In this document: one piece after another, positions 11,060-23,201 of the stretch
How positions within the stretch are numbered: the first letter of the stretch is position 1
Layout: every line of letters starts with the position of its first letter
Origin: Diorhabda sublineata
Lineage: Eukaryota; Arthropoda; Insecta; Coleoptera; Chrysomelidae
Direction: 5' to 3'
Length of the DNA stretch: 64,000 bases
NCBI RefSeq assembly: GCF_026230105.1
Contig: NC_079484.1
Coordinates: 10,245,805 to 10,309,804, forward strand
The notes under the pieces: model-generated
Databases searched by the model: none
What the model was told of the DNA's origin: nothing
Seen by the model: the letters and a program-made list of their open reading frames with translations, nothing else
Made by a program: the position numbers and the translations under genes

Positions 11060-11715
11060 CTTCGGTAATTTATTCTTTAGAACTGAAGACGTTGAAGCAG
11101 ACGGACTTTTCTTCTATGTATCCTTCTGCAACGTTAAAAGAACGCATTCCTTCGTGTCTTATTCAGATTGATAAATTTAGCGTCGTTTCATCCAACATGG
11201 TTTCTGAAAAACGCCTTAGTTCATATCTGGTATATTCTTCGGCATTTTTCAGTTTCAGGTATTTTGCAACAAGTTTTAGGACATAGCTAATTGTATGGCA
11301 TCCAACATGCATATTTACGATAAAGTGCACACTGCTCGAATGTATATCCCTTATTGGTAATGGTAAAACTTCTTGACATATTATTTTTCCACAACACAAC
11401 AAAAAAGCACCCATGATCATCCACATCATCTAAACTCGAACTTATTAAATCATCTCTACGACCTGCTTCAAAGATCCCAAACACTAAAATCACTTTTGCC
11501 AGTAGATATTGTTAGATACCTATCTAAAGTTTGGTTATTTGTTCTATTCTGCGCGATTTTTGTATTTACCACAGCATGACGCTTCAAAAAGCAATCGTTT
11601 TTGGATGTTTTGTGACACCAGCAATTTCTTTTGTAGCTAAACACGTCTTTAGCATTGAGAGTCGACTACTTTACGTGGAAAATTTCATATTCTTGTATTT
11701 TTTGACAAAATAAAC
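11060..11715 (-). pseudogene. Tyrosine recombinase relic (Crypton-like)
   Basis: On the minus strand, reading from 11715 downwards: a core-binding region (SMLKTCLATKEIAGVTKHPK), then LVFGIFEAGRRDDL (family 'vlvfGi.GACRRdEL', containing the first catalytic arginine). Next come HFIVNMHVGCHT and VAKYLKLKNAEEYTRYELRR (family 'iAkyLkLpnae.YTGHsfRRtSA', the H-x-x-R box), then IRHEGMRSFNVAEGYIEE (family 'LKRHGGWrSstVAEGYIE.S', holding the H/W box and the nucleophilic tyrosine). Frameshifts and stops break the frame, and the histidine of the H-x-x-R box is replaced. Insect proteins of this kind are tyrosine recombinases of Crypton or related elements. A second copy is at 21.1-21.6 kb. Confidence 0.75.
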
Positions 11716-11719
11716 TAAA

Positions 11720-12625
11720 AGAATATAATCACTCACAGTTTTAAGTTTTTTTATAGTAACCAATCAATAAATATATCGTTGCTATGTAAATGTTAATCGT
11801 GTTTGTTAATATTACGATATATTATGATTCCTTTGAAAATAAAATATTCTAAATTTAATTCTTATTACACTTCCAAAAATGGATTTTTCCTTACTTGCAT
11901 TTCAAGCCTCATTTCCAGACGCCTAATGAAATATTTATACTATTTCAGTTTGGTATATTATACACTAGATGTTACCATTTAACCTTAATAATTAACGAAA
12001 GAGAAAGACAAAAAATACCGATTGGCATGATACAATCTTACTTTTTATCGACTTTTTTGTTTTTCTCCAGTTTATTCTCAGATTTTAAAAATATAAAGTT
12101 ACATAGATTGAAGCAAAGTACAATATATTTTTATTTTTACTATGAAATTGATGTGTGGTTTACCGTATAATTAAGGTGCACCAATTTCCATTTTCAAATA
12201 TACTTTTAAAAAATAGTAGAAGAATAGACGTATTACCTCCAAAGATATTTTAAAGCATTGTCAAACAGAAAAATATCAGAGGAAAATAGATTTATACGGT
12301 GCTGTTTGTGTAGGAGAAGCCAGATCTTAACTGCAAACAAGTTCATAGGAAGAATTTCTTGTTAAAATACCAACGTTTCCAATACAAACCCTCAAGGGCG
12401 TATTCCGAGTTCTACTCCGTTGTTATATTTTATCTTAATAGTATCTATTGCATTTATTTGTAAATATAAAGATTATCTAAATAGAATTTTACAATAATAT
12501 TACTATAGTCATGTTAAATAAACTATGGGAAGTGAGAAAGAAACTATCAAATGAATTTGGGTGTGAATTATCAGCACAATAATACAGTATACACAGAAGG
12601 CAAATTTGTATATTTTAAGGTTGCC
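11720..12625. other. Gene-free stretch
   Basis: AT-rich with no recognised element. The longest frame (11895-12170) is hydrophobic low-complexity sequence. Confidence 0.5.
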
Positions 12626-12629
12626 AGCT

Positions 12630-13450
12630 GTTAATTAGATTTTCTACATAGTTTTCGAAATTTTGTAGGCGCTCGTCAAAGCGTGGTATAAATTTTTGTA
12701 TGCCTTCTTCATAGAAGGTTGCCGCCTGTGTTTTCAACTATATGTTAACATATTCTTTCAGCTCGTCATCATTGTTGAAGTGTTGATCACCAAAAGAATA
12801 TTTTATAAGCAAAGAAAGATGAAAGTAATTTGGATGGAGGTCCGTGCTGTACGAAGAATGAACAAACACGTCTCAGCCAAAATCCTGTACGAATTTTTTT
12901 GTCACATTCGCAGTTTGAGGTAGTATAGTGAGTTATTGTGCAAAAATAGAAGATTTTTTGACATTAATCCTCGGAGCTTCTTCTATATCGCACGGCATCA
13001 TTTCTCAATGGTTTCGCAGTAAAGATGTACATTGATTGTTTGTCCTCTTAGCAAGAAATTAATTAGCAGAATGCCTTTTTTGTCATTAAAAAACTGTGAA
13101 AGTTTTCGAGGTTACAGGATTTGTTCAGGTTTAACTTTCGTTGAGGTCTGAGTATGCCTCTACTGTATTGATTGCCTTTGTTTTTTGTGTCTTTCACTAA
13201 GAATTTTAGATATACAACTTGCGCAAAGCTTTCGAGATTTTATAATTACAAAAATGAGTGATCTTGAAATATGCGAAAATTCCATAGCAAGAGCACTATT
13301 TGTTAACTCAAGCTCGTCAATTACATGAATCAGTTCATAGGTAACACAACAAAGGCGTCCACATAGTTCCTTATCATGCAGTTAATTACGTCCCTCGATC
13401 AAATTGTCTCACATATTTAATCATTCAGTCACTTATAGCATAAGCAGCGA
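12630..13450 (-). pseudogene. Mariner transposase relic
   Basis: Minus-strand pieces in order are: SRKLCASCISKILSERHKK (family 'lrKlcArWvPrlLt.eqK'); DKKGILLINFLLRGQTINVH and LYCETIEK (family 'DkkGvLLidFLprGtTIna.yYCETLkkLr'); LLFLHNNSLYY (family 'lFLHDNArPH', with the second catalytic Asp changed to Asn); TDLHPNYFHL (family 'sPDLaPsDyhLF'); and C-terminal TFYEEGIQKFIPRFDERLQN. Many stops and frameshifts are present. The length of about 0.8 kb is near that of a full mariner open reading frame. Confidence 0.85.
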
Positions 13451-13688
13451 TATTCTCAATTAAATTTGATCATAAAGAACACGTCGGCAGCAGCGATCTG
13501 AAAATGGCGTACATCTTCTGCTTGAGTCAGAGTAAATGCCGCGAATGCTCGGAACTGCGATCTGATACTGAAACGCTACTGCCGTTGCTAGAAATAGAAC
13601 AGGATTTACATTGTGGATGTACCTTCTGTTAATGATAAGAAAGACCTAAGCAATTCATTCAAAATTCGATATTATAATGTCCAATATA

Positions 13689-14406
13689 AGGGCGTGGAGA
13701 CAAAAAACCCTACATCTGTAGACAGTTTGGTATTAAGTAGGCGTTGACTGAGAATATTATTATTAGTTTCTCCTAATTTGGCAGTCGTCAAATGTCCCAA
13801 ATATGAACATTACGTCTCTGTTAGAAGTTTAGTTTCAAGTATGAAAAATCTAGAAGAATACGACGTGAAATAATTGCCAAGTTTTATGAACAAAAAAATC
13901 AAGATCTGAAGAAATTGTTTACGCTTAATCAATTTGTAAGAATGGGAAAAGCTAGACAAACAATTTACGATGCCTGCAGAAAAAGAGAAAAGCTTTGGTT
14001 AAAGCAGCTCACGGCGAACTGGGCGTCAATCTGCGAAAATTGGGCAGAAAATTCATTCTATAAGAAATATATAGCAATATTCTGCAGGAACAGAATGTGA
14101 TCCAAAAATCAAAAATATTGGAAAGTCTTGGTATGATTGGCGAGATCTTCTCGTGGTTGTTTTTGAGCAGACATTTGTCCTTCTGAATATTCTTCAGCCT
14201 CCAAAATATATGGAAAAGGATGTGTTAGATATAGGAGTAGATTAATGCAATTTATAAAGAAAAATCATCTTGGAGGAAATTTTGCATTTCGCTGAGATAT
14301 TGCAACTGCTCAATATGCAAAGGACGTTTTGGGACTGGGTACTGATTCATAGTGTAAAGTTGAAATAATGGAATAAAAAAGTACGGATTTTTTGTCCCCA
14401 TCTCCC
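13689..14406 (+). mobile_element. Tc1/mariner-superfamily element with both terminal inverted repeats
   Basis: The left end TGGAGACAAAAAACCCTAC and the right end read in reverse, TGGGGACAAAAAATCCGTAC, form inverted repeats of about 26 bp. Both are flanked by TA (13687-13688 and 14407-14408). At 718 bp the copy is internally deleted. Inside, the plus strand encodes RREIIAKFYEQKNQ, MGKARQTIYDACRKREK (a winged-helix N-terminus) and FIKKNHLGGNFAFR-DIATAQ then YAKDVL. The latter matches the 'FikkhH.dGny.FWPDLASaHYak' block of a Tc1/mariner-superfamily lineage distinct from the classic mariners around it. Confidence 0.8.
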
Positions 14407-14409
14407 TAT

Positions 14410-16010
14410 CTCAGAATAAGTATATTAGAACAATTTAAAATAATTTTGTGGTTAAAGTGGGACTTTTAAATATTGACAATGACACGTTTTATTTCTGGTA
14501 AATTATTTCTGCACAATATAATTTATGATTCATCTGGACGATTCTTTGATTCTATTTTATAGGTACAATTAATCGCATTAAATAAATATTCTCTGGTAAC
14601 GGGCCACTTTTTAATTTTTTTTGAATGCATAATAGAACATGTCATCGATGATATTTTCTATTTTTACTTCCACAAAACATCTTTATTCTAGATGTGAAAT
14701 GGAATCTATTATATAAAACAAACAGATAGAATTGTATAAATATTTGCAAAGTATTAACGAGGATAGCACCTCTAGAGAAAGGGTGTAATTAACCTTATAT
14801 AATCTCACTTTAGTGTTATTTTGTTTAGCATGATAATGTTAGTAGATGGCATTGTTGAGCTGTGGACATTGAAACTTAATTATATACTCTTAAAATTCTT
14901 TAATGATTTCGGTGGAGAAATATTTTTATTTAAATTGGAGTAAGATACAAACCATGGAATATTAAGACTGGTATTCCTAGACGAAAACCATTTGGAGTGA
15001 TGATAGTATACCCAGGCACAGTTTAAAAGATACCTGCAAATAAATTAAAAACTTGTTAATAATTGTCCTTTTAAATATAATATTGTACACTCATACTACG
15101 ATTTCGTTTAGAAATAAAATTCACGGGATAAAAACCCACAATTAAATTTTGACGTGTATATATATTCCCCCATAGAATTCATTCTGTTCTTATTACTTAT
15201 TGATTGAATATTCTCGAATATTCTTCGAGTAATAATTATTTCTAAACAACTTACAGCATATTCGATAGCTGTATAATCTTATATGTTTTTTTATACTGTT
15301 TTCGGTTTTAAATAAAAAGCAAAATTATATTAAAATGTAAAGTGTCATATGTGACAATTTTACTGAAAAATAGCTCCTTTGATTATTCCCTTATTTAAAA
15401 AAATAAAAATTAACAGAATTCACTAAGGTAACATTGTAAACAAAGGCAGACAATGGGAAAATTTAAGAGTACTGTAAAATACAAGGATACCGTACAGTGC
15501 CATTTTCCGAACTCAAATTAGTACTGTAAAGTCGACTTTACAGTACAGTATGAAAAGAATGTTATTACAGTACGGATTGCACAATTAACTATAATTCCAT
15601 ATTGTACTATTTATCGCATGCGGGATGTTATAGAACATACACTAAAACGGAACGAAAATAAACGACAACTTATAAAAGTTGACGATGCAACCAAAAATGT
15701 TGATCGACGAAAAGTATATGGCGTCAATTTAGTGCCAACATTTGACATGGACGTACACCATTAAGACTATATTTTTGAATTTTCTATAGGGAATCAAAAT
15801 TGGGGATAGCAAAGCGTTGAAATCCGGCCCGGGGCCATCAAACAGAAGTCGAGTACAGCTTTCGTATTATCAGAAATTACATTGTCATCAATTGGCAGTA
15901 ATGGCAGTGCACGTCGCACATAAAACAACATGTACGAGCGCGGACGGGGATATGAGCGAAAACAGAAAATGAAGCTCGAGTAGGTGCGTCTATCGTCGAA
16001 CGTACTACCC
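14410..16010. other. Gene-free stretch with a perfect palindrome
   Basis: No gene was recognised. It contains the palindrome at 15521-15546 and a TCCGGCCCGGGGCCATC stretch near 15826 that could belong to the 5' part of the hAT relic that follows. Confidence 0.4.
15521..15546. repeat. Perfect 26-bp palindrome
   Basis: GTACTGTAAAGTC followed by its exact complement GACTTTACAGTAC. Related TACTGTA and TACAGTAC words lie at about 15468, 15491 and 15574, so the palindrome sits in a cluster of TACAGTAC-like motifs. Confidence 0.95.
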
Positions 16011-16012
16011 AT

Positions 16013-16519
16013 TTGAAGCAACTATTTCTGAACACCAGCAAATTGGAATTTTATAAGTCCTCATCTAGGACACAATACGCAAATATAGTTGCCCACGCCC
16101 AGAAAATAATGGCTATGTTTGGTACAAGCTATTTGTGCGGACAAACGTTTTCAATACTGAAACTAAGAAAAAATTTTCTTCGTAATAGGCTTTCGGATGA
16201 CCTCCTTTTTCCATTGTTAACAATTCAGCTTCATACTTGGAACCGGCTTATGATGAAGTCATGCAGAAACAAAAACAGTTCCACATGTCAAATGTTCCCA
16301 CAAAGACCAGGGCTACTTAACCTTTAACTTCGCAGCTAACTTGAGTTCAATTGATTGCAATTGAAAATGTTATTTTTTAATATTTCACGATAAATTAGCG
16401 TTTCAGAAAAATTAAAGTAATACTTTTATTTTAGTAAATAATGTAATGCTACAACTTGGCCCGCTATATATTTCGTTAACAAAAACTGTCACGCGAAGAA
16501 AAAAGTTTCCCCATCCCTG
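16013..16519 (+). pseudogene. hAT transposase C-terminal dimerisation domain and 3' terminus
   Basis: Frame 16013-16327 carries HAQKIMAMFGTSYLCGQTFS followed by ILKLRKNFLRNRLSDDLL, the C-terminal dimerisation (ZBED/GTF2IRD2-like) block of hAT transposases ('kmlsMFGStYlCEq.FS.mk..Ks..RsrLtde.L'). About 190 bp further on, GTTTCCCCATCCCTG (ending 16519) reads in reverse as CAGGGATGGGGAAAC, a typical hAT terminal repeat. The bulk of the transposase and the 5' end are missing or too decayed to see. Confidence 0.85.
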
Positions 16520-17315
16520 ATTTAGAGGATAGGTTCTCATATTAATATCTTGTATATTAGGGTTGACCTCAAAATATAAAAATATCAAATATCAAGACTT
16601 GTATCACTGTCCAAAATATTTCTTCTCTTTCATTTGGAGAAGAATCACCAACTGAAATCACTTTATCCCGCATATCATTATTTTTTCTTTCAGAAGAGCT
16701 ATTTCCATCTTCAAATTCTAGAAGTATTTGAGCTCTTAAATTATAGTCTAATATTTTTTTCACGCTTTTTCATTCTCTCAAAACTTTTTTTTCGATGTAC
16801 TTATTTTTGTTTTAAACTTTCCGAATGCCCAGCTCTATTTACTTTGTTCTTTTCCAATTTTTTTCATTCCTTGAACACACCTTTAGTTTTATGGACAACA
16901 TGCTTTTTTAACTAATTACATAATTTGCCGTATAATGAACTGAGTTCTTTATATTTAGGTTTTAATTGTTTTTGTTATGGTCAAAAATTATTTTTAGATG
17001 ATAGCTTAGTGTCATTAAGTGACGTTGACATTTGACCTACAAGCCAAATATCTGTAGCTGTTCTGGTATCAATAGAATTTATACTACTAGATGCTATTAT
17101 TAAATGTCTTGATAGTATATCGATATAAAACTAATGACTACTTTCAAATATTAAAGTTAATTCCTAAAAAATATTTTCGAAATTATGTCGATAAAACACT
17201 TTTCAATGCACATATAAGCACTGAATGACATGAAACTGGCTCAAGCCACGCAGACTCTTGCATGGATCAATGCATGAAACAACACTTTTAGTCATAGAGT
17301 AAATAGGTTAGGGAT
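16520..17315. other. Gene-free stretch
   Basis: Two overlapping low-complexity frames on opposite strands near 16.6-16.9 kb look like chance. Nothing else was recognised. Confidence 0.5.
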
Positions 17316-17319
17316 ATTT

Positions 17320-18022
17320 ATGGAACACATCGGACTAATGGACAAATGATGATTCTGCATAAATGTGGCTGAATTTCGTTGAATCTCCTTCTTTGATGAA
17401 CGCGTGGTTGTAACTTGTGATTTTAAATAACCCCATAAAAAGAAATCTAATGGGGTTAAATAACACGATCTAAGAGGACAACTTTGTTCAACGAAACAAG
17501 AGAGTACACGACCTGAAAATGTCTAATGCAGTAATTGAACTGTGCCTCCAGTCCAAAAGGGACACCAAACAGTGACACGTTGTGGATGCATTTCTTTCTC
17601 AACAATCACATGTAAGTTCTCATAACCCCAAAAAGCTGCAATTATGACGATTAATAAACCTATTAAGGTGAAAATGTGCTTTGTCGCTTGTTGCTCCAAA
17701 AATCAGCACACATTTGTTGACGTTCAACAATCTCTTCGCTATGCATGGTTATTAGGCTTCAGTTGATGTGTTAATTGAATTCTGTAATCATGGAGATCTT
17801 TGGTAAGTATACGTTTTAGAGAGCTTCCTGAAATTTGCAGTTCTTGTCCACGACGCGACGTCGAATTGAGGTTCCTAAACTGTCACCGACATTTTCACGC
17901 ACTGCTTCGAGATTGACAGTTGTACAACTTGTTTTTCGACGACCAGTTTGTTTTACATCTTGAACGGATCCTGTCTCCTGGAAGTTTTCTATTAATCTTT
18001 TCGGAGTTGACGAAGTTAACAT
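17320..18022 (-). pseudogene. DUF4817-group DDE transposase relic, second copy
   Basis: The minus-strand frame at 18022-17816 reads KRLIENFQETGSVQDVKQTG then RRKTSCTTVNLEAVRENV and SLGTSIRRR (family 'rLi.kF.etGSV.D.prsGRPrtsrt.ent.aVrEsV...p.tS.RR'). Lower down come VSLFGVPFG (family 'VTVWCG...') and SCYLTPLDFFLWGYLKSQV, which needs frame changes. That last block is the 'rScDLTPLDFFLWGyvKs.VY' segment holding the last catalytic region. A block between the two is deleted. It is in opposite orientation to, and diverged from, the 9.0-9.7 kb copy. Confidence 0.8.
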
Positions 18023-18024
18023 AC

Positions 18025-19245
18025 TATTTACTGCATAAATGGCAGCAAATTTAAATTCTGCGTTAATTATGGAATACCATTCATAATAATTAGTTTCCGC
18101 TTATCTTGGAACCTGGATAGTCTATTTGCTAAATGTTACAGGAGAAATACCAAAAGTATGACAATCCTCATTGGTTTACATTTTATAAGGAATGAGTTGA
18201 TTTGTAAAAACATGCTACCTTCTACCTCCCATCCCACGATATTTGATATAAATTCATTCCCCTTTAGTGTAAATGTCTCTTTTATCTCCTTTGACATATA
18301 ATATCGCTTGTTTGATATTTACCTGTGAAATTAGCTGTCCAATATATTTGCTTGAAACCTATATTTATGCATAAATTCAAAATCCTCTTTATAACGCCCT
18401 TTAGATTTAACTAGGATTTATGTTTCCGCATAAATCATACATTACATACATGTATTAATTTCTGTAATAAAACATGTATGCATATGAAATAATGATAGAA
18501 GATATAGGGTGATTTATACGACTGCGAGCGCTCTTATTAGTTCCACTAAAGATAAGATAAGTATCTATTCATCGGTGATTATATTCAAAGCAGCTCGAAG
18601 CAAATTACATCTTTATAGTAAAACTAGAGCACAACTGCACGTACTTATGTGTTTTGACAAATTACGTAAAGTAATTCCTGTACAAAAAGATATAATTCTT
18701 TTTACCAGCTTCATAACGTTCATTACGTAAAAATAAATTCCCAACACTCATTATATTATTTAAAAAAGTGATATACTACAGCTAAACGAAAATGTAGTAT
18801 ATTGATATTTTTGGCCTTGGTAATACTGACTGTCACTGACATTTCCTGTGTAAACTGTATATTGTTGAACATAACCTCAACCACAACATTTCGTCAGTTG
18901 AGTGCAATTAGTGTTGTTTACAGTTAATTGAAAAGTTAATGGAAAAGGAAATGGAATTGACCCGTGCAATGAGGGCTATCACGTTTGAATTTGTCACTAA
19001 AGACGTTGGTGTAGAATGAAGTTTTCAATATATTAATCGAATTTTTACTTACTGTGATAAACTAAGTTTTATCTTTAATGTTTTCTATTCATTTTTTTAG
19101 ATATATACCATATTATAAATACAATATACAAATTTATTGTTTTCTATACATATTTATAAATCTCAACTAAATGTTTTTATGATTATTACTACAAGATAGT
19201 GGGATGTTATTAACTAAACCACTGTATTTCCAACCAAATCTCAAT
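18025..19245. other. Gene-free stretch
   Basis: AT-rich. A short frame at 18939-19017 starting MEKEMELTRAMRAI is faintly like the start of some Tc1-type transposases, but nothing follows it. No other feature was seen. Confidence 0.4.
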
Positions 19246-19249
19246 TATT

Positions 19250-19530
19250 TAGGCGCGAAATCAGACTAGTGACCGGACTTCTAACCGGACATTGCCATCT
19301 ATGACGTCACCTTCATACCATAGATATCACGAATGATCCGGAGTACCGCTGGTGCATGGAGGAGGACGAAACTGCAGACCACGTTATCTGTGAGTACCCT
19401 GCATTCCCACGAACTCGGTTTAAACATCTGGGGAAACCCCACAACCTGCCTAACAACGAAGGTTTCAAGCCAAAGCGCTTGATTGACTTCTCAAAGACAT
19501 CGAACTTTAGTAACGTCAAGTAGGGCACGA
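19250..19530 (+). pseudogene. C-terminal tail of an RNase H-bearing non-LTR retrotransposon
   Basis: REIRLVTGLLTGHCHL then NDPEYRWCMEEDETADHVIC and PKRLIDFSKTSN correspond to the end of the ORF2 protein in I/Loa/R1-type elements (family 'lvTGHc.l..HLh.mgi..dp.CRlCge.eETa.HvlCeCPal...R...lG......ll.F.k'). Only this tail remains. The following AGGGCACGACGGGCCTATCT stretch is typical 3' UTR of such elements. Confidence 0.8.
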
Positions 19531-19744
19531 CGGGCCTATCTGCCATATCTGCCTATGTGCTCAATGGCTTCACGGTCGCCCACTCCTACGAACTGTGAAC
19601 TATCTTTATTTGTATCAATATCATTATATCGTTATATCTCAAAAACTGATAACTGAAAACTTGTATCATAACTATCGCTTGTACATATTTATATATTTGA
19701 TTGTAATAAATTGTTAAATATGTAAATTACCGTGTCACAATGCA

Positions 19745-20480
19745 ATAGAAAATATATATGAATGAAGCACCATCTCGAGCCATTGAGTTTCGCTAGTTTT
19801 CCAAATTCAATCGTTATAGTAAGTACTTCGCTACAGGACGAAATTCGTGAAGGTCGTTCAAAATCAACTGTTGTGTCAAAAAACATCGATACTGCAAGAT
19901 GTTTTCTGTTGGATGGCGCATTATTTAACAATCGCTCAAAAAAGCTTGTTTTGATTGGTGCAAAGAAATGCTGAACAAATTCAATCGCGTTGCTTCAAAA
20001 GAACAATCGAACGTATAGGTGTTTCAAGACGAGCCAGATCCGACAAAAGTTGTTCGCGCACGGAGCAGTTCGAAGCAAATTGTAGCCCGAATTATTTTCG
20101 GTATAACTGGACATGTCGTCACCGTTTCATTACCATCATCTTTACATTAGAGCAACGTAGAATGGTATAGCAGCGTTTGCTTACCAGAAGAATTCAAAAA
20201 AATCAGGAACCCCAATTACAGAAGACGAATCATTCTCCAGCTCATTGCTGGATCATCCGCCATACAGTTCTTATTTGGCACCCAACAATTTCTTCTTATT
20301 TCTGCAGATCAAAAATAAATTGCGAGGTCAACGTTTTTCTACACCTGAAGAAGCGGATGACGCGTTTAAATCATATGTTGTGGAGGTACCTCAATCGGAA
20401 TGGAAAATATGCTTCGAAAATTCGTTTAGACTAATGCAAAAGTGTATTATCGTATCGCGGGGTCAATTGTGATCTAGTGA
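19745..20480 (+). pseudogene. Mariner transposase relic, subfamily A copy 1
   Basis: Reading across frameshifts: LQDEIREGRSKSTVV..NID (family 'LrDEfreGRPks.Vvp.NIdavR'), VLIGAKK (family 'RvdWCkeML'), a 'TKVV.ArS.SKQ' remnant, and a 'CLPE.F..IR..n.RRRIIL' remnant. Then comes an open frame with DHPPYSSYLAPNNFFLFLQI (third catalytic region; the SPD aspartate is changed) and KNKLRGQRFSTPEEADDAFK, then VPQSEWKICFENSFRLMQKC. The segment with the second catalytic Asp (DNASSH block) is lost. Same subfamily as 28.3 and 63.3 kb. Confidence 0.9.
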
Positions 20481-20639
20481 TCACTTACCACACAAATGGC
20501 TGAATGTAGCGATATAATATATACAGAATGCTAAGAAAGTTAGGATACACAGTGAGTTAGGAGAGAAAATATGATTAAACATTTGATACATTTAATTTTG
20601 CAATTGATTTGAGCAGATTTTCGACAATTGGTTCTTTAC

Positions 20640-20945
20640 TAAACATATTTTTCTCAGGAGTCATTGGAGAAATTCTAAAAATGTTAAAGAAGAGGCGAAA
20701 CATTCTTCATCATGACGAAGCGAGCAGTCACAACGCTAATCTTATAACTGAATATTTTTATCACTCAAAAGGTAGACTTCATTGCGTTTTCAATGATTTT
20801 CAAAACAAAAAAAGTCTTTTTTCCCTTTAAACCTCATATTATGAGTTATATTTGTCAGAATGGAATAAAAAGGGTTCGAAAATTGAGGCAAACGAAGATA
20901 AGTATAGTAAGTTGGAAGAAAAATATTTCGGAAAGGAAAACTAGT
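20640..20945 (+). pseudogene. Mariner transposase fragment (second catalytic block to C-terminus)
   Basis: KKRRNILHHDEASSHNANLI matches the mariner 'RRIILHHDNASSHtsaqt' block with the Asn after the second Asp changed. After frame shifts, SEWNKKGSKIE and LEEKYFGKEN match the C-terminal 'qsEWkKcFenW...mqKCI...GEYFeKq'. Because the preceding relic already has its own C-terminus, this is a separate insertion or a rearranged duplicate. Confidence 0.75.
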
Positions 20946-21139
20946 TTTTATCATAAAGATTTGGTTTTACATGCTATACCAAAAAAATATATATAAATAG
21001 CACTACTTATGAAACATGTTTTAGAAAGGTATCGTTAAATGAAAACCAAATTTGTTTACACCTACCGCTATCCACATTTCCTGGCCTCAGAGTAAGGAGC
21101 AAAGTCATACTTTCCCATTCTAAACGAAAAAAACTTTTT

Positions 21140-21565
21140 CACCCTAGGGAGATAAAGTGAAAATGGCTCTAATTATATTGAAATTAATAGAAGATATATA
21201 TCGCTATGCCCTAAAACCGATCAGACACGTTCATTTATGTGCTATAGAACAGGAAAATGTATTAACCAAATGTAAAAAATACTGTCGCTAAAATTCCTGA
21301 GAGAATTGTCATAAATTATACCAGGCACAGTTTCAGAAGAACCTCAGCAAGCTTACTTGCAAATCATGGAGGAGACATTCTTGCTTTAAAGCAACACGAA
21401 AGTTGGAAGTCCACGATTATCATTGAAGGATATGAGCAGTGATCTCTTGTAACTAAGCAAACAATTTCGAAACAAATTATGGTCACCGTAGATAATGAAA
21501 ATGATTGTAATGAGGCCAAGTACGTGTACCTCCAGGGGAATAACAACTATATAATAATGTTGTTA
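21140..21565 (+). pseudogene. Tyrosine recombinase relic (Crypton-like), second copy
   Basis: Pieces: RYALKPIRHV; FMCYRTGKCINQM (family 'rFFvcYrnGKCt.Q..G'); TVAKIPERIV; YTRHSFRRTSASLLANHGGD (H-x-x-R box, intact here); ILALKQHESWKSTIIIEGYE (family 'iltLKRHGGWKSstvaEGYi', keeping H, W and the catalytic Tyr); and SLVTKQTISKQI. One frameshift and one stop interrupt it. The upstream RRDEL-type arginine block is missing or unrecognisable. It is on the opposite strand from the 11.1-11.7 kb relic and independently decayed. Confidence 0.8.
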
Positions 21566-23080
21566 ATGAAAATATCACGAAAACCACGTTGGCTACAGCT
21601 CTCACTTCTAGTGGTATGCAAATAACAACTTCTCAATGTTCAAAATTGCATGTTCAACATTAGTATCGATAATTACTCCAATACAAATTGATAATATGCT
21701 AGATGCAAGTATGAAAATAGCGTGCCAGTAAGTTATACTGTACCTACTTCTTAGTCTTAGTTCTTCAATAATTTTTATTTGTTGGTTTTACAAATTAATT
21801 ATTTGAGAATGATTTGTTATTTGAGGGAAGCGGAAAAATCATGTGTATAATATGGGAAGACAGTGCTACTTTCCCTCCCTTGTTATACAAATAAAACTAT
21901 TTTTGTGATTTGGTCATATATGTTTTGTTCTCTGGAAGACCCATAAAATGAAAGTCAATCAATAAATCACGATTTAAAGGCAAGCTTTTAGTACTAAATC
22001 TACTACAAATATTATTATTTCATAACATTTATTATATCTCAGTATTTAACCTACAAATTCATTACTGGTAATGACATTTGCACAATCAGTGAATCGTCTA
22101 TTACAACTAAGCATTCTGTTACCTAATTTCGTAATTTTTGCAGAAAAACTTGGGTGTATCGGTTCAATAAGAACGAGGTTAACGAATACAGTGTGCTTAC
22201 AAAGTAATGAAAATTGCAAATAATTCGATTACTATCACAAAAATGATTAACTGGAATAAATACTTATTTATTTTATTTAATTAGATGTTCAAATTAATTT
22301 CCTTCTTTTATTTGACAGTATTTATTATAAAAAACTGCTGTGAAATTACGTGATTGGATTGTGATTTGAAAATCTGTTACAGAAAACATAAACTGAAGAC
22401 GATAAATCGGGAGATCTAATTGAACACTTCATTGTGTCTATTCTTCCAATCTATTAAAAATATTGATTAATCTGGTACAAAATCCTGGCTTCATTCCTAA
22501 AGACTAACTTACCTGTAAAATGTGGGCCTTACTTAATCTACCTTTTGCTCTATGAGTTCACATAATTACATAATTTTTGGTGAATTCTCGTAGTATTAGT
22601 AATTTATAAGATGCAACTCTCTTTATAATGTTATAGACGGATCCTATACCAACATTTTGTTTTTTGAATATGAATTTTCCATCTTTAGTTACCGTCTTTA
22701 GTCGGCCAGATGTAGAGCGACTTTTAATTGAATACATTTCATTAAATAATTAAACAATTATTCAACCTGCAGAATTGATAATTGAATTTGAAAGTACTCA
22801 ACTACCATGTGCACCTTCACTAATGACAATTAGAGAAACCTACTATTTCTTTGAAATGAATATTTTTTTGGTGATTTTCGTTTTGATTTGATTTTATTTG
22901 TTTTTTTTTATGGATTGAGAGTAAAAATTCGCTATTTTTATTAGATTCTGAGCTCGTGTGGTGCCACTTTGAACAGAGTTTTCGCATACACAAATATTCA
23001 TTTATTAAATTTTCTTTTTATATCTCAATCAGATTCAATTTAAGGTTATCCGAAATTATTGTGTATTGTATTATATTAGG
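21565..23080. other. Gene-free stretch
   Basis: No feature was recognised. TTGGGTGTATCGGTTCAATAA at about 22150 resembles TTGGGTGTCTCGGTTGAATAA at about 4781, a possible old shared repeat too short to define. Confidence 0.4.
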
Positions 23081-23201
23081 TAATACAGTCGAACTGCAAT
23101 GGACCGTAGCAAAAGTTCGAATTATCGAGGTGTTCGAATTATTGGAGTTGTGCACATTTACATACATATATGTATGCATTTCGATGCATCTTTCCATTTT
23201 A

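Noticed and set aside
4781..22170. Shared TTGGGTGT-TCGGTT-AATAA word at about 4781 and 22150
   Set aside because: Similarity fades within about 25 bp on both sides; too short to call a repeat family.
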